Shown: positions 16,049 through 26,348, numbered from the stretch's first letter. The stretch is 64,000 bases of DNA from an uncultured Flavobacteriaceae bacterium (GCA_947500585.1 CANMSN010000011.1:1-64000), one strand, 5' to 3'. A program made the numbers and translations. Notes: generated by a model not told the origin, from the letters alone.

Positions 16049-17641
16049 TTAATTATTTGCTTTCTTGCGCTTTCTCCATTTACTAAATCCTAAATATCCA
16101 AAAAGTAGAACTAAAAAAGGAATAAAATAAGATGTTGCTTTTCCACTACCTCCAACAGTTGTAAAGAAACGTTCTAAACGTGGATTTTTAATCCCATCCC
16201 AACTCATCCAGATAAACACAGGCTTACCAACAACGTGATCAAAAGGCACAAATCCCCAACGTCTGGCATCAATAGAGTTATGGCGGTTATCTCCCATCAT
16301 CCAATAATAATTTTGTTTAAAAGTATACGTATTGGCTACTTCTCCATTAATTAAAATCTGATTTCCTTTAACCTGTAATGTGTTACCTTCATATTCAGTT
16401 ATTACACGTTTATAAAGTGGTAAAACGTCTAAATTAATATCAATCGTTTTGCCTTCTTCAGGAATGTATAACGGTCCGAAAAAATCTATATTCCAGTTAT
16501 ATGAAGGGTCATGAGGGAAAATACTAGCATCTGACTCTCCCTTTTTTGCTATTTGGCGTGTAATGTTTGCAACACTTGGATGATTTTTAAATTGATTTGC
16601 TGCAAAATCTGTTGCTGCAGGTACAATAATATTACCATTAGCACCACGGTAAATACCATCAGTAATATCGTATCTGCTTTTTAAATACTCTATAATATTG
16701 TTATTAAACCCTTGACCTTCTTTTAAATCAACTTTATAGCTAAACTGTAGTTTTGCTCTATCTGGCAACTCGTTTTTCTTTCCATTGATGTAAACATATC
16801 CATCACGAATTTCTAGAGAATCACCTGCAACTCCTACACAGCGTTTTACAAGGTTTGTTTTTTTATCAATGGGTTTATAATAGTTTCTGTCTGGTGTAAA
16901 ATCATTCATATCCAACAGCGTATCTGCTGGTTGGTTAAATACTACAATTTCATTTCTATCAATTTTTTCAAAACCAGGAATTCTTAAATAAGGAAGTTGT
17001 AATTTATTTATTAAAGAGGTTTTTCGTTCTTCAAAATGATCATTAAATAAATAAGATTTTTTATTTAAAACAGGAATGGTATCGTGCACCATTGGCGCTC
17101 CAACAGTTGTCATTGGTATTCTAGCACCATAATGAAATTTACTAACGAAAAGAAAATCACCAACTAATAACGATTTTTCTAAAGATGACGATGGAATTGT
17201 AAAAGGTTGAATAAAGTATGTGTGTACAATTGTTGCAGCAACAATGGCAAATAGAATTGAACTAACCCAATCACCAGCTCCTGATTTTGGTTGTAAACTT
17301 CGGTTTTCAATATACTCTACATCAGCAATATAATTTAAATAGAAATTATAAAAACCTAAAGTAACTACTGCTAAAAGCGTATCAATATTGCTATTTTTCC
17401 CAAAACTACGCGCCGTTTCTACCCAAACAATAGCAAACATAATGAGGTTTACAATTGGTAAAAACAAAAGAATGATCCACCACCAAGGACGGTTAATTAT
17501 TTTCATTAAAACAACACCATTGTAAACAGGAACAAAAGCTTCCCATGCTTGTCTACCAGCTTTAATATATAACTTCCAAGTTCCTAAACCGTGTATTACC
17601 TGTATAATCAGGATGAATATAAACCATTGCATTAATGTCAT
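16049..17641 (-). CDS. lepB: Signal peptidase I
   Basis: 530 residues, the long Bacteroidota form. Three N-terminal transmembrane helices (about 4-22, 52-72, 86-106) precede the anchor helix at about 124-146. The catalytic Ser is Ser153 in IPSSSLEKSLLVGDFLFVSK (the usual Met after it is Leu), the catalytic Lys is in KTNLVKRCVGVAGDSLEI, and the GDNRHNSIDARRWGFVP box follows. A ~130-residue insertion between the catalytic blocks and a C-terminal transmembrane helix are typical for this phylum. It removes signal peptides from exported proteins and lies downstream of dapB in the conserved parA-parB-DUF5683-dapB-lepB order. Confidence 0.95.
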   Translation of the reverse strand: MTLMQWFIFILIIQVIHGLGTWKLYIKAGRQAWEAFVPVYNGVVLMKIINRPWWWIILLFLPIVNLIMFAIVWVETARSFGKNSNIDTLLAVVTLGFYNFYLNYIADVEYIENRSLQPKSGAGDWVSSILFAIVAATIVHTYFIQPFTIPSSSLEKSLLVGDFLFVSKFHYGARIPMTTVGAPMVHDTIPVLNKKSYLFNDHFEERKTSLINKLQLPYLRIPGFEKIDRNEIVVFNQPADTLLDMNDFTPDRNYYKPIDKKTNLVKRCVGVAGDSLEIRDGYVYINGKKNELPDRAKLQFSYKVDLKEGQGFNNNIIEYLKSRYDITDGIYRGANGNIIVPAATDFAANQFKNHPSVANITRQIAKKGESDASIFPHDPSYNWNIDFFGPLYIPEEGKTIDINLDVLPLYKRVITEYEGNTLQVKGNQILINGEVANTYTFKQNYYWMMGDNRHNSIDARRWGFVPFDHVVGKPVFIWMSWDGIKNPRLERFFTTVGGSGKATSYFIPFLVLLFGYLGFSKWRKRKKANN

Positions 17642-17740
17642 AATCTATTTTTATTGATAATTGTCTAATGACAATTGATTAGTTTTTTATGCTTCTCGTT
17701 AGTAGGTAAACTTACAAAAGTGTTACTTTTTATTTTGATC

Positions 17741-18445
17741 TTAACCAATATTTAACACATCATTCATTGTGAAAACACCTGTTTTTCCAAAAATCCATTC
17801 TGCAGCAATAACTGCTCCAAGAGCAAACCCTTGTCTATTATGGGCTACATGATCAATTGTGATGGAGTCAACTTCACTTTCATAAGTTACAGTATGCGTG
17901 CCAGGTACATCTTCAATACGTTTTGCTGTAATTGGTATTGTAGTTTCACCATGCTCATCTAGTTTCCAATTGTCAAATTCTTTATGATTTGAAATGATAT
18001 CATTGGCTAAAGAAATGGCGGTTCCGCTAGGTGCATCTAGTTTTTTTGTATGATGAATTTCTTCCATTGAAACGTTATACTGTTTCAAATTACTCATCAT
18101 TTTAGCAAGTGTTTTGTTGAGCTCAAAAAATATATTAACACCTAAACTGTAATTGGAGGCATAAATAAAAGCCCCTTTTTTCTCTTTACATAATGCTATT
18201 GCATTATCATAATGTTCTAACCAACCCGTGGTGCCAGAAATAACTGGAACATTATTATTTATACAATTAGAAATATTACTAAACGCAACGGTTGGAATAC
18301 TAAAATCTATGGCAACATCGGCTTTCGTAATATCGTAGTCCTTATCATCTTTGTCAACCTTTAAAACAATAGTATGCCCGCGTTTAATGGCAATTTGTTC
18401 TATGGTTTGTCCCATTCTTCCATATCCTAGTAAAGCAATGTTCAT
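17741..18445 (-). CDS. dapB: 4-hydroxy-tetrahydrodipicolinate reductase
   Basis: 234 residues, the short bacterial form. The Rossmann motif is LLGYGRMGQTIEQIA; SGTTGW and the active-site EIHHTKKLDAPSGTA with the proton-donor His and Lys are intact. It reduces 4-hydroxy-2,3,4,5-tetrahydrodipicolinate with NAD(P)H in lysine and diaminopimelate synthesis. It lies 40 bp after the DUF5683 gene in the parA-to-lepB series. Confidence 0.95.
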   Translation of the reverse strand: MNIALLGYGRMGQTIEQIAIKRGHTIVLKVDKDDKDYDITKADVAIDFSIPTVAFSNISNCINNNVPVISGTTGWLEHYDNAIALCKEKKGAFIYASNYSLGVNIFFELNKTLAKMMSNLKQYNVSMEEIHHTKKLDAPSGTAISLANDIISNHKEFDNWKLDEHGETTIPITAKRIEDVPGTHTVTYESEVDSITIDHVAHNRQGFALGAVIAAEWIFGKTGVFTMNDVLNIG

Positions 18446-18485
18446 TTATTTGTAGTTTTTAATTTTCTAAATACCTAATTATGGG

Positions 18486-19100
18486 TTAAAATTTAAAATT
18501 TAGAGTTAATCCGAGATTACCTGTTGCATCAAACTCATTAAATTTATAATGCGGTGCCAAAGATAGGTTTTCATCCACATTATATTGTAGCAAATGCGCA
18601 TCAACATTAGCATCAATTATATTTAAAGCATACATGCCAATGGTTACCAAAAGCGATAATTCTTTATTTCTTCTATAAAATTCTTGCCCACGTTCTAAAC
18701 CATCGGTTGTAACGCGAGGCGAGGTAAGTTTTGTTCCATCAGCACTAAAATAAAACTCATCAGTTTCAAAGCCTGCTAACCTACTTTTGTAAGCATCTCT
18801 ATATCTATTGTATTCGTTGTTGTTATTAATATAAAAATAAACACCAGTTCCTATGGCTGCATAAACTATGGGGATTTTCCAATACTTTTTATTGTAAGCT
18901 TGCCCTAAGCCGGGTAAAATAGCAGAAAAAAAAGCTGCTTTTGCAGGTGATAATGGGTTTATGGGGTCTCTAATTTCTATAATGGAGTCTACGATAACCT
19001 CTTCAGGAAGTTCTTGTTTTTTGTCTTTCTTTTTTTGTCCAGAAACTGAAAAGCAAAAAAGCAATACAAAAAAGCTTGCTATTAGAAGTTTATTTGGCAC
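18486..19100 (-). CDS. DUF5683 domain protein (secreted/envelope)
   Basis: 204 residues. The start is a GTG at 19100 located inside the parB 3' end (11-bp overlap); the N-terminus PNKLLIASFFVLLFCFSVSG is a signal peptide ending near SGQ. The central segment SPAKAAFFSAILPGLGQAYN, then KKYWKIPIVYAAIGTGVYFY, is characteristic of DUF5683 and resembles the glycine-rich membrane helices of TM2-type proteins. Function unknown. The overlap with parB and conserved order suggest shared expression with chromosome segregation and cell-envelope genes. Confidence 0.85.
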   Translation of the reverse strand: MPNKLLIASFFVLLFCFSVSGQKKKDKKQELPEEVIVDSIIEIRDPINPLSPAKAAFFSAILPGLGQAYNKKYWKIPIVYAAIGTGVYFYINNNNEYNRYRDAYKSRLAGFETDEFYFSADGTKLTSPRVTTDGLERGQEFYRRNKELSLLVTIGMYALNIIDANVDAHLLQYNVDENLSLAPHYKFNEFDATGNLGLTLNFKF

Positions 19101-20001
19101 CTTGAACTAATTTTTTAATACGATTAAAGTCTTCTTCAGAATGAAACGGAATTGTAATTTTTCCTTTCCCATTCGATGAAACTTTAACGTCTATTTTATG
19201 TCCAAAGTATTCTGAAAATGTAGATATTCCTTTTTTTATGTACTTAGGTAAATCTTCACCTTCCTGATTTTTAGAAGGAACTTTTACGTCATCATTAGTA
19301 TTGTAGTTACGCACTAAAACCTCAGTTTCTCTAACGGATAATTTATTAGATAATATTTTTTCATAAATATCTAACTGAATTGTTTGATCTTCAATAGTTA
19401 TTAAAGCGCGACCATGACCCATAGATATAAAACCATCTCGCATACCCGTTTGAATAATTGGGTCCAATTTTAATAAACGTAAATAATTTGCAATAGTTGA
19501 ACGTTTTTTGCCAACACGTTCGCTCATTTGCTCTTGTGTTAGTTGAATTTCATCAATTAAGCGTTGATAAGATAAAGCGATTTCAATCGGGTCTAAATCT
19601 TGTCGTTGAATATTTTCAACCAATGCCATTTCTAACGATTCTTGGTCGTTTGCAATTCTTACGTAAGCAGGAACAGTTTCTAAACCAACGAGTTTTGAAG
19701 CTCTATAGCGTCGTTCACCAGAAACTAATTGAAATTTATTAAAACCTAGTTTTCTAACGGTTATAGGTTGAATAATACCTAATTCTTTAATGGAAGATGC
19801 TAATTCTCTTAAGGACTCTTCACTAAAATTTGTTCGAGGTTGAAATGGATTGACCTCAATAAAATCAATATCTAAATCAATAATATTACCAATAACTTTG
19901 TCGGCATTCTTGTCTTGAACCGACTGAATATCATTTTCAGGGTCTTTTAAAAGTGCCGATAAACCTCTACCTAAAGCCTGTTTTTTTGTTGCCTTAGCCA
20001 T
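19090..20001 (-). CDS. parB: Chromosome partitioning protein ParB
   Basis: 303 residues. The N-terminal KKQALGRGLSALLKD is the ParA-interacting end; VNPFQPRTNFSEESLRELA and GERRYRAS form the CTP-binding ParB core; and EQMSERVGKKRSTIANYLRL is the helix-turn-helix for parS. The C-terminal dimerisation domain ends at LVQGAK. ParB binds parS sites and loads SMC. It starts 3 bp after the parA stop. No parS-like 16-bp palindrome was noticed in the window, though it was not searched exhaustively. Confidence 0.95.
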   Translation of the reverse strand: MAKATKKQALGRGLSALLKDPENDIQSVQDKNADKVIGNIIDLDIDFIEVNPFQPRTNFSEESLRELASSIKELGIIQPITVRKLGFNKFQLVSGERRYRASKLVGLETVPAYVRIANDQESLEMALVENIQRQDLDPIEIALSYQRLIDEIQLTQEQMSERVGKKRSTIANYLRLLKLDPIIQTGMRDGFISMGHGRALITIEDQTIQLDIYEKILSNKLSVRETEVLVRNYNTNDDVKVPSKNQEGEDLPKYIKKGISTFSEYFGHKIDVKVSSNGKGKITIPFHSEEDFNRIKKLVQGAK

Positions 20002-20004
20002 ATT

Positions 20005-20769
20005 TTAGGAATTTTTATTGATAACTTCTTTTGCCAAACTTAAGTAATTCGCAGCACCTTTACTACTAGCGTCGTAATTAATTATGTTTTCACCGTAGCT
20101 TGGTGCTTCACTTAAACGCACATTACGCTGAATAATTGTTTGAAAAACCATATCGTTAAAATGTTTTTGAACCTCTTCAACCACTTGATTGGACAATCGT
20201 AATCTAGAATCGTACATGGTAAGCAACAAACCTTCAATATCTAACTCTGGATTATGAATTTTTTGAACACTTTTAATGGTGTTCAAAAGTTTACCTAAAC
20301 CTTCAAGTGCAAAATATTCGCATTGAATAGGAATAATTACAGCATCGGCAGCAGTTAAGGCATTCAATGTTAAAAGCCCTAAAGATGGTGCACAATCAAT
20401 TATGATGAAATCGTAATCATTTTTAATATCAGCTAAAGCTTTTTTAAGCATGTATTCTCTAGAATCTTTATCAACAAGTTCTATTTCTATAGCAACTAAG
20501 TCAATGTGCGCTGGAATAATGTCTAAGTTTGGTGTTTCTGTTTTAACAATAGCTTCTTTAGCCGAATTGGAGTGTTCTAAAAGTTGGTAAGTTCCAATTT
20601 CAACAGATTCTACATCTATTCCTATTCCAGAAGTTGCATTTGCTTGAGGGTCAGCATCAATTAGTAATACTTTTTTTTCTAGAACACCTAGTGAAGCTGC
20701 CAAATTTATGGATGTTGTTGTTTTTCCAACACCACCTTTTTGGTTAGCAATTGCAATGATTTTACCCAT
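20005..20769 (-). CDS. parA: Chromosome partitioning ATPase ParA
   Basis: 254 residues. The deviant Walker A is KGGVGKTT (residues 10-17), Walker A' is DADPQANAT and Walker B is FIIIDCAPSLG. It is a chromosomal Soj-type ParA, with no N-terminal helix-turn-helix extension. With ParB it segregates the origin region. It heads the minus-strand operon parA-parB-DUF5683-dapB-lepB-WbqC-DUF6122 and is divergent from the M16 peptidase gene. Confidence 0.95.
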   Translation of the reverse strand: MGKIIAIANQKGGVGKTTTSINLAASLGVLEKKVLLIDADPQANATSGIGIDVESVEIGTYQLLEHSNSAKEAIVKTETPNLDIIPAHIDLVAIEIELVDKDSREYMLKKALADIKNDYDFIIIDCAPSLGLLTLNALTAADAVIIPIQCEYFALEGLGKLLNTIKSVQKIHNPELDIEGLLLTMYDSRLRLSNQVVEEVQKHFNDMVFQTIIQRNVRLSEAPSYGENIINYDASSKGAANYLSLAKEVINKNS

Positions 20770-20950
20770 TAATGATTTGGTTTTATTAACCGTAAAAATA
20801 CAATTATTTATTAGGAATAAAAATGGAACTTGTTAACACAAACGAATAAGTTTCGTTATACAAATAAAAGTATAGAATATTAATTCAATTTTTTAAAATC
20901 CATAGTATTTTTAAAGTTAAAATTTAACAAATTTTTAAAATTATGTGTTT

Positions 20951-20958
20951 TATCTTTA
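20951..20958 (+). promoter_or_regulatory. Possible -7 box of M16 peptidase gene
   Basis: TATCTTTA fits TAnnTTTG except for the last base and lies 28 bp before the ATG at 20986. No clear -33 TTG is found at normal spacing. The 216-bp parA/M16 intergenic region (20770-20985) holds no other recognisable element. Confidence 0.35.
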
Positions 20959-20985
20959 CATAAAATAACTAAAAAACTCATTTTC

Positions 20986-23745
20986 ATGAAAAACATCAAT
21001 CAAATTTTTGCTTTATTAGCTTTTTTAATACTTATATCGCCTTTTTCTGAAGCACAAATTAAACAGACTGCTAAAGTTGAGGGTATTACAGAGTATATGC
21101 TTGACAATGGACTAAAAGTACTTTTGTTTCCAGATAACTCATCGCAAACTATTACCGTTAACATTACCTATAAAGTAGGCTCAAGACATGAAGGTTATGG
21201 TGAAAAAGGTATGGCGCATTTACTTGAGCATATGGTTTTTAAAGGAACACCAAACCATCCTGATATTCCAAAGGAATTAACAGAGCATGGAGCAAGACCT
21301 AACGGAACTACTTATTACGATCGAACTAACTATTTTGAAACTTTTAATGCAAATGATGAAAATTTGGATTGGGCTCTAGATTTAGAAGCCGATAGAATGT
21401 TAAACTCATTTATTGCAAAAGAAGATTTAGAATCTGAGTTTTCAGTAGTGAGAAATGAATTTGAGAGTGGTGAAAATTCACCGTCTAGGGTATTATCACA
21501 AAAAGTTATAAGTTCTGCTTTTCTATGGCATAATTATGGGAAATCTACTATTGGAAATAAATCCGATATAGAGCGTGTACCTATTGAAAATTTAAAAGCG
21601 TTTTATAAAAAATATTATCGCCCAGATAATGCTGTACTTATGATTACTGGGAAATTTGATACCGATAAAACATTGGCGCTTGTTGAAAAGAAATTTTCAG
21701 GATTAAAGAACCCAGATACACCTTTGCGTGATATTCCAACTGTAGAGCCTGCACAAGATGGTGAAAAAAGAGTAACACTAAGTAGAGTAGGCGATTTGCA
21801 AATTTTGTCGGCTTTATACCATACACCTGCAGGATCACATGAAGATTATGCAGCGATGCAAATTGCAGAACAAATACTAACTGATAATCCATCAGGTAGA
21901 TTGTACAAAGCATTAATTGATGGCAAAAAGGCCTCAAGTATGTATTCATATATCCCTTTTACGAAAGAGCCAGGGTTTATGTATATAAACGTTAATGTAC
22001 CTTCAGATAAGTCTTTATCAGAAGCTGAAAGCACGATGTTAACGCTTTTAGACGATTTAAAAAATAACCCAATAACTGATGAAGAATTAAATAGAGCAAA
22101 AGCCAATTTAGCTAAACGAATAGATCAAATCAGTAGAAATTCTGCTTACTTAGGTACTTACATGAGTGAATTTATTGGGGCTGGAGATTGGAGATTATCT
22201 TTCATACAACGAGATCGAATTGAAGCTATGACTGCTGATAAAGTAAACGCAGCTATTCAACGCTATTTAATAAACACCAATAGAACTGTTGGGAATTTTA
22301 TTCCTGCAGAAAAGCCTATTCGAGTTGAAATTGAGCATACTACTGGTTTAGATGAATTGGTAAAATCATACAAAGGAAAAGAAGGTATGGATGCTGGTGA
22401 AGCTTTCGATGTATCTTATGAGAACATTCAAAATAGACTAGATTCTGGTAAACTTCAAAAAACACCTATTGAATATGGTTTTATTAAAAAAGTCAATAGA
22501 GGAAAAACAGTAACGCTTTCATTCACCATTAGAAATGGAAATGTCAATGATTTTATGAATAAAGGTCGTATAGCAAGTTATACAGCTAGTATGCTAGATA
22601 AAGGCACTGAAAATTATTCAAGACAAGATATTGAAGATAAGTTAAGTGCTATAAAATCATCTATTCGTATTTCTGGATCAAATGGTCGAATTAATGCAAA
22701 TATAAGTACAACCGAAGAGTATCTTATGGATGCCCTAGCATTAATGACTGATATGTTGAAAAATCCAAAATTTGACTCTGCTGAATTAGAAAAAATGAAA
22801 ACTCAAGAATTAGCAAGTATTGAGCAAAATAAAACAGAACCACAGTTTTTAGCAAGCAAACAGTTAAGTTTAATAAATAATAAATTTGAAAAAGGTCACC
22901 CTTTATATGTTACAACTATAGAAGAAGATATTGCTGAAATAAAAGATGTAACGATAGAAGCTATTCAAAAATACTATGACGAGTTTTATGGTATTTCAGA
23001 TAATGCCACTTTAGTATCTATTGGCAATATCGATGAGCAAAAATTGAAAGATTATTTTGAAACTACATTTGCCGATTTTAAAGTTGATAAGCCATATAAA
23101 GAAATATCAAATAGCTTTAAAATTAATAATGCTACAAATGAAAAAATAAAAACTCCAGACAAAAAGAATGCTATCAGCATTGGGGTTATGTCTTTTGAAG
23201 GTAGTCAAGAAGATGACGATTATGCAGCACTTCAAGTTGCCAGTTCTATTTTTGGTGGAGGTGTTTTAAGCTCTAGAATAACCACACGTTTACGTCAGCA
23301 AGACGGTATTAGTTATGGTGCTGGAGGTCGCGTAAGAGTAGATTCTGATCCAAAAGATAAAAACTCATCTATTTTAGTCTATGCTATCTATGCTCCAGAA
23401 AACGATTTGAAAGTACAAAAAGGTTTTAGAGAAGAAATTGAGCGTTTTATAAAAGATGGTATAACTGAAGAAGAATTAAAAGTAGCCGTTAATAGTTGGG
23501 TACAAGGACAAAATGTATCTCGAGCAAAAGATAATGAGCTTTCTGGTACTATTAATAATAATCTTTACTTTGATAGAGATATGATGTTTCAAAAAAATAT
23601 TGAAGACCAAGTAACAAGTTTAACTGTTAATGATGTAAATAAAGTCATTAAAAAATACTTTAAAACATTTGATAAATGGACGGTGGTAAATGCAGGAGAC
23701 TTTGTTGAGTATGATATAAAGAAAGAAGACACGAAAGTAGATTAG
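20986..23745 (+). CDS. Secreted M16 family zinc metallopeptidase (two-domain)
   Basis: 919 residues with a signal peptide ending near FSEAQ. The N-terminal M16 domain has the inverted zinc motif HLLEH (His78, Glu81, His82) and a downstream acidic third ligand region (ESEFSVVRNEFE). A second M16 pair (from about residue 500) lacks the HxxEH motif and has the conserved Arg/Tyr region LSSRITTRLRQQDGISYGAG, as in pitrilysin or single-chain processing peptidases. It probably degrades peptides in the periplasm or at the outer membrane. It is monocistronic, between a divergent parA and a convergent TonB receptor gene with a shared terminator. Confidence 0.92.
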   Translation: MKNINQIFALLAFLILISPFSEAQIKQTAKVEGITEYMLDNGLKVLLFPDNSSQTITVNITYKVGSRHEGYGEKGMAHLLEHMVFKGTPNHPDIPKELTEHGARPNGTTYYDRTNYFETFNANDENLDWALDLEADRMLNSFIAKEDLESEFSVVRNEFESGENSPSRVLSQKVISSAFLWHNYGKSTIGNKSDIERVPIENLKAFYKKYYRPDNAVLMITGKFDTDKTLALVEKKFSGLKNPDTPLRDIPTVEPAQDGEKRVTLSRVGDLQILSALYHTPAGSHEDYAAMQIAEQILTDNPSGRLYKALIDGKKASSMYSYIPFTKEPGFMYINVNVPSDKSLSEAESTMLTLLDDLKNNPITDEELNRAKANLAKRIDQISRNSAYLGTYMSEFIGAGDWRLSFIQRDRIEAMTADKVNAAIQRYLINTNRTVGNFIPAEKPIRVEIEHTTGLDELVKSYKGKEGMDAGEAFDVSYENIQNRLDSGKLQKTPIEYGFIKKVNRGKTVTLSFTIRNGNVNDFMNKGRIASYTASMLDKGTENYSRQDIEDKLSAIKSSIRISGSNGRINANISTTEEYLMDALALMTDMLKNPKFDSAELEKMKTQELASIEQNKTEPQFLASKQLSLINNKFEKGHPLYVTTIEEDIAEIKDVTIEAIQKYYDEFYGISDNATLVSIGNIDEQKLKDYFETTFADFKVDKPYKEISNSFKINNATNEKIKTPDKKNAISIGVMSFEGSQEDDDYAALQVASSIFGGGVLSSRITTRLRQQDGISYGAGGRVRVDSDPKDKNSSILVYAIYAPENDLKVQKGFREEIERFIKDGITEEELKVAVNSWVQGQNVSRAKDNELSGTINNNLYFDRDMMFQKNIEDQVTSLTVNDVNKVIKKYFKTFDKWTVVNAGDFVEYDIKKEDTKVD

Positions 23746-23772
23746 TAATACTTCTTAGTAGTTGTAATAATT

Positions 23773-23805
23773 AAAAGCCCATATACAATTTGTATATGGG
23801 CTTTT
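23773..23805. terminator. Bidirectional terminator
   Basis: AAAAGCCCATATACA (23773-23787) pairs fully with TGTATATGGGCTTTT (23791-23805), loop of three, A-run and T-run on either side. It separates the convergent M16 peptidase and TonB receptor genes. Confidence 0.9.
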
Positions 23806-23814
23806 AATATGTTA

Positions 23815-26190
23815 TCAATTAGTTCTTTGTTGTTCTTCTTCATTTCCAAAAGCTCTGTTTTTAGAGTTGATTTTTTTGTTCCCGAAGCTGTAACTTAATG
23901 AAAATCGAACATAGCGATTATTTCTGTTTTGTCCGTATACTTGTCTTACGCCATTAACAACAGACTCTAAGTTGTCTAAATAGGACGTGGCAAAAACATC
24001 TTTTATAACAACATTACATTTTAAATTATTATTTAAAAAAGACTTGCTGTAACTTAAATCTAAACTAAAATTATCTCCTACAGTAAACAAATCCGACTGT
24101 GATTTTGAGTTGTAAATGGCATCAATTTGAAATTTACTGGTTGTACTGAATTTTATGGTATTGTTACTAGAAGCCATGTACGAGAATCCATTTTGAGGCG
24201 AAGCATCGATTTGCTTCGTAAATTTACTTTTACTGTTAATTAGCGTGAAGCCATTATTACTTTGAAACCAATCTAATTTATCAAACAGATAATTTTGTCC
24301 AATACCAATTGTAGTTTGATTAAAAAAGTTATCCCGAGTTACTATTTGTGTGTTTTCTTCAATGTTGGAAGTGAAAATAATACCAGAAGCATTACTTCTC
24401 TTGCTTAAAAATATATTGGTCGTTAGTTTACTTTTAAACGTGTGTTTCAACTCAAAGTTATCATTAAAAGTTGGTTGTAAAAATGGATTACCTTCACTAA
24501 ACGTGTTGCTACTTACATATACTCTAAACGGATTTAAATTATTAAAACGAGGACGTTGTATTCGTTTAGAATAACTAAAGGTAAAATCATTATTTTCATC
24601 TTTTTCGTAAGATGTATAAAATGTTGGGAAAAGTTTCGTGTAGTTGTTATTATTGGTTTGATTAAGTTCTACTGAAAATCCTTTTGTGGTTGTTCGTTCA
24701 ACACGAAGCCCCATTTTTACTTGCCATTTGTCGTTTAGTTTTTTACTACCATCTATGTAAATGGCTTGGTTGCTTTCATCATAAGTAAAACGATTTGAAA
24801 CCGTATTATCAAATTCTGGAGTACCTGTAATCGTATTAAAAAATGCAATACCACTTTTACTTTCTGTATTACTGGCTCTAATACCATAAGACAATATCAT
24901 GTTTTTTAATGGATGAACCATATCTGCTCTAAAACTTAAGTTTTTTATAGATTGATCTGAATCTGCAATGGCTGAAAAATTCACGTTTTGAAATTCATTA
25001 TTTGTATTGAAGCTTTCTGTTCTAAAATCTCTTGTTTTTTGTGCATCATAATTAAAATAGTCAACATCAAAAGATAATATCTTCCCTAAAGTATCTAATT
25101 TAGTAATACTGTGCAGGTTTAAAGCGTGACTCATTCTTTCATCATGCTCTTTACCATTATTTATTAATAAAGAATCTATAATGTTATTTGTATTAAAAAT
25201 TCTAGTAATGCTTCTGTCACTTATTCCAGGGTTGTTTTTACTTCCTAAATATTGAATACCAACAGTTGTGTTTTCTGTGAGTTCATAATCTAAAAGCAGT
25301 CGGCTAGAAAGCGCTTTTCTACTATCTTTTGTGTTTATATCTATGTCCCAAGTACTGGTTGGGTAAAACACTTGAAAATCTTCAATACCTCTAATGAAAC
25401 CACCATTTTTATCTACACTAAAAGATAGATTTACTTTGTTTTTGTTGTATAATAAACTATTTCTAAAGGTTGTAAAGTTATAAGTATCGATGTTATGCAT
25501 TATAGATGATGTGTTTTTCCAAGAATTTCCGCTTCCTTTTTTTAGAATGATATTTATAAGGCCACCATTGCCTGATGCTTCATATTTTGCTGGAGGTGCA
25601 GTAATGATTTCAATTTTTTTAATATCGTTGCCTGAGATACTGTTTAAATAACTAGTTAATTCCTCTCCTGTAAGCGGAAGCAGTCTATCGTTAATCATAA
25701 CTTGAGGCGTGCCTTTGCCAAACATATTTATAATGCCATTTTGAACTTGTAACCCTGGAGCTACTTTTAAAGCATCTAACGCATCACCAGTACTCGCAGA
25801 AATACTATTTTCAACATTAAAAATAATACGATCTGGTTTTTGTTCAATTAACTTCTTTCTGCTAGTAATAACTACTTCTTCAAGTGTATTTGTATCTTCC
25901 TTTAAAGTTATTGTGCCTAAATCTAAACTGTTTTCTAATATGACGTTTTGTGTATAACTTGTATAGCCTACATAGCTAATGGTTAATATGTAAATGTTCT
26001 TCTCTGCTTCAATTGAAAAATTTCCATCTATGTTTGATATAGCACCTATAATTTTATCTTCACTTGTTTGAAGTATAATATTTGCCCCAGCTATTGGTCC
26101 TAAAGTGTCTACAACTTTACCGGTAATTCTTATTTGAGCACATAAGATGATTGGAAATACTAAGATTAGGAATAAGATAATACGTTTCAT
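23815..26190 (-). CDS. TonB-dependent-receptor-like outer membrane beta-barrel protein
   Basis: 791 residues. Signal peptide to about residue 18 (CAQIRITG), a carboxypeptidase-regulatory-like beta-sandwich (about 20-95: GKVVDTLGPIAGANIILQTS), a plug domain (about 125-225: NSISASTGDALDALKVAPGL; LLPLTGEELTSYLNSISGND) and a C-terminal outer membrane barrel (about 240-790) of the OMP_b-brl_3 type. It is not a SusC protein: the length is shorter and no SusD partner is nearby. Ligand unknown; such proteins often take up peptides or metal complexes. Two membrane-anchored AraC regulators lie upstream on the same strand and are the obvious candidate controllers. Confidence 0.85.
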   Translation of the reverse strand: MKRIILFLILVFPIILCAQIRITGKVVDTLGPIAGANIILQTSEDKIIGAISNIDGNFSIEAEKNIYILTISYVGYTSYTQNVILENSLDLGTITLKEDTNTLEEVVITSRKKLIEQKPDRIIFNVENSISASTGDALDALKVAPGLQVQNGIINMFGKGTPQVMINDRLLPLTGEELTSYLNSISGNDIKKIEIITAPPAKYEASGNGGLINIILKKGSGNSWKNTSSIMHNIDTYNFTTFRNSLLYNKNKVNLSFSVDKNGGFIRGIEDFQVFYPTSTWDIDINTKDSRKALSSRLLLDYELTENTTVGIQYLGSKNNPGISDRSITRIFNTNNIIDSLLINNGKEHDERMSHALNLHSITKLDTLGKILSFDVDYFNYDAQKTRDFRTESFNTNNEFQNVNFSAIADSDQSIKNLSFRADMVHPLKNMILSYGIRASNTESKSGIAFFNTITGTPEFDNTVSNRFTYDESNQAIYIDGSKKLNDKWQVKMGLRVERTTTKGFSVELNQTNNNNYTKLFPTFYTSYEKDENNDFTFSYSKRIQRPRFNNLNPFRVYVSSNTFSEGNPFLQPTFNDNFELKHTFKSKLTTNIFLSKRSNASGIIFTSNIEENTQIVTRDNFFNQTTIGIGQNYLFDKLDWFQSNNGFTLINSKSKFTKQIDASPQNGFSYMASSNNTIKFSTTSKFQIDAIYNSKSQSDLFTVGDNFSLDLSYSKSFLNNNLKCNVVIKDVFATSYLDNLESVVNGVRQVYGQNRNNRYVRFSLSYSFGNKKINSKNRAFGNEEEQQRTN

Positions 26191-26270
26191 GATTTTCTGG
26201 AATTTTATTTGTTTCTATTTTGTTTGATACAAATATGCTTCTAAAATTCATGCTGTGCGACCGAAAGAAA

Positions 26271-26310
26271 AAAGTCGAACGCATTTAGAAGATAAAATGC
26301 GTTCGACTTT
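26271..26310 (-). terminator. Strong terminator after the AraC genes
   Basis: AAAGTCGAACGCATTT (26271-26286) pairs with AAATGCGTTCGACTTT (26295-26310), a 16-bp perfect stem with an eight-base loop; reading the minus strand a T-run follows. The sequence CGTTCGACT of its right arm is repeated at 26322-26330, 22 bp away. Confidence 0.85.
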
Positions 26311-26348
26311 ATTTTTTAAAACGTTCGACTTTTTTTAAGTCGTTGATT

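Noticed and set aside
17659-17676. AATTGTC-TAAT-GACAATT hairpin between dapB and lepB as a dapB terminator
   Set aside because: On the gene strand it is not followed by a proper T-run; the T-run is on the other strand, where no gene ends.
23815-26190. A second SusC-type transporter
   Set aside because: It is too short, lacks the SusC plug signature and has no adjacent SusD; it fits the OMP_b-brl_3 receptor type better.
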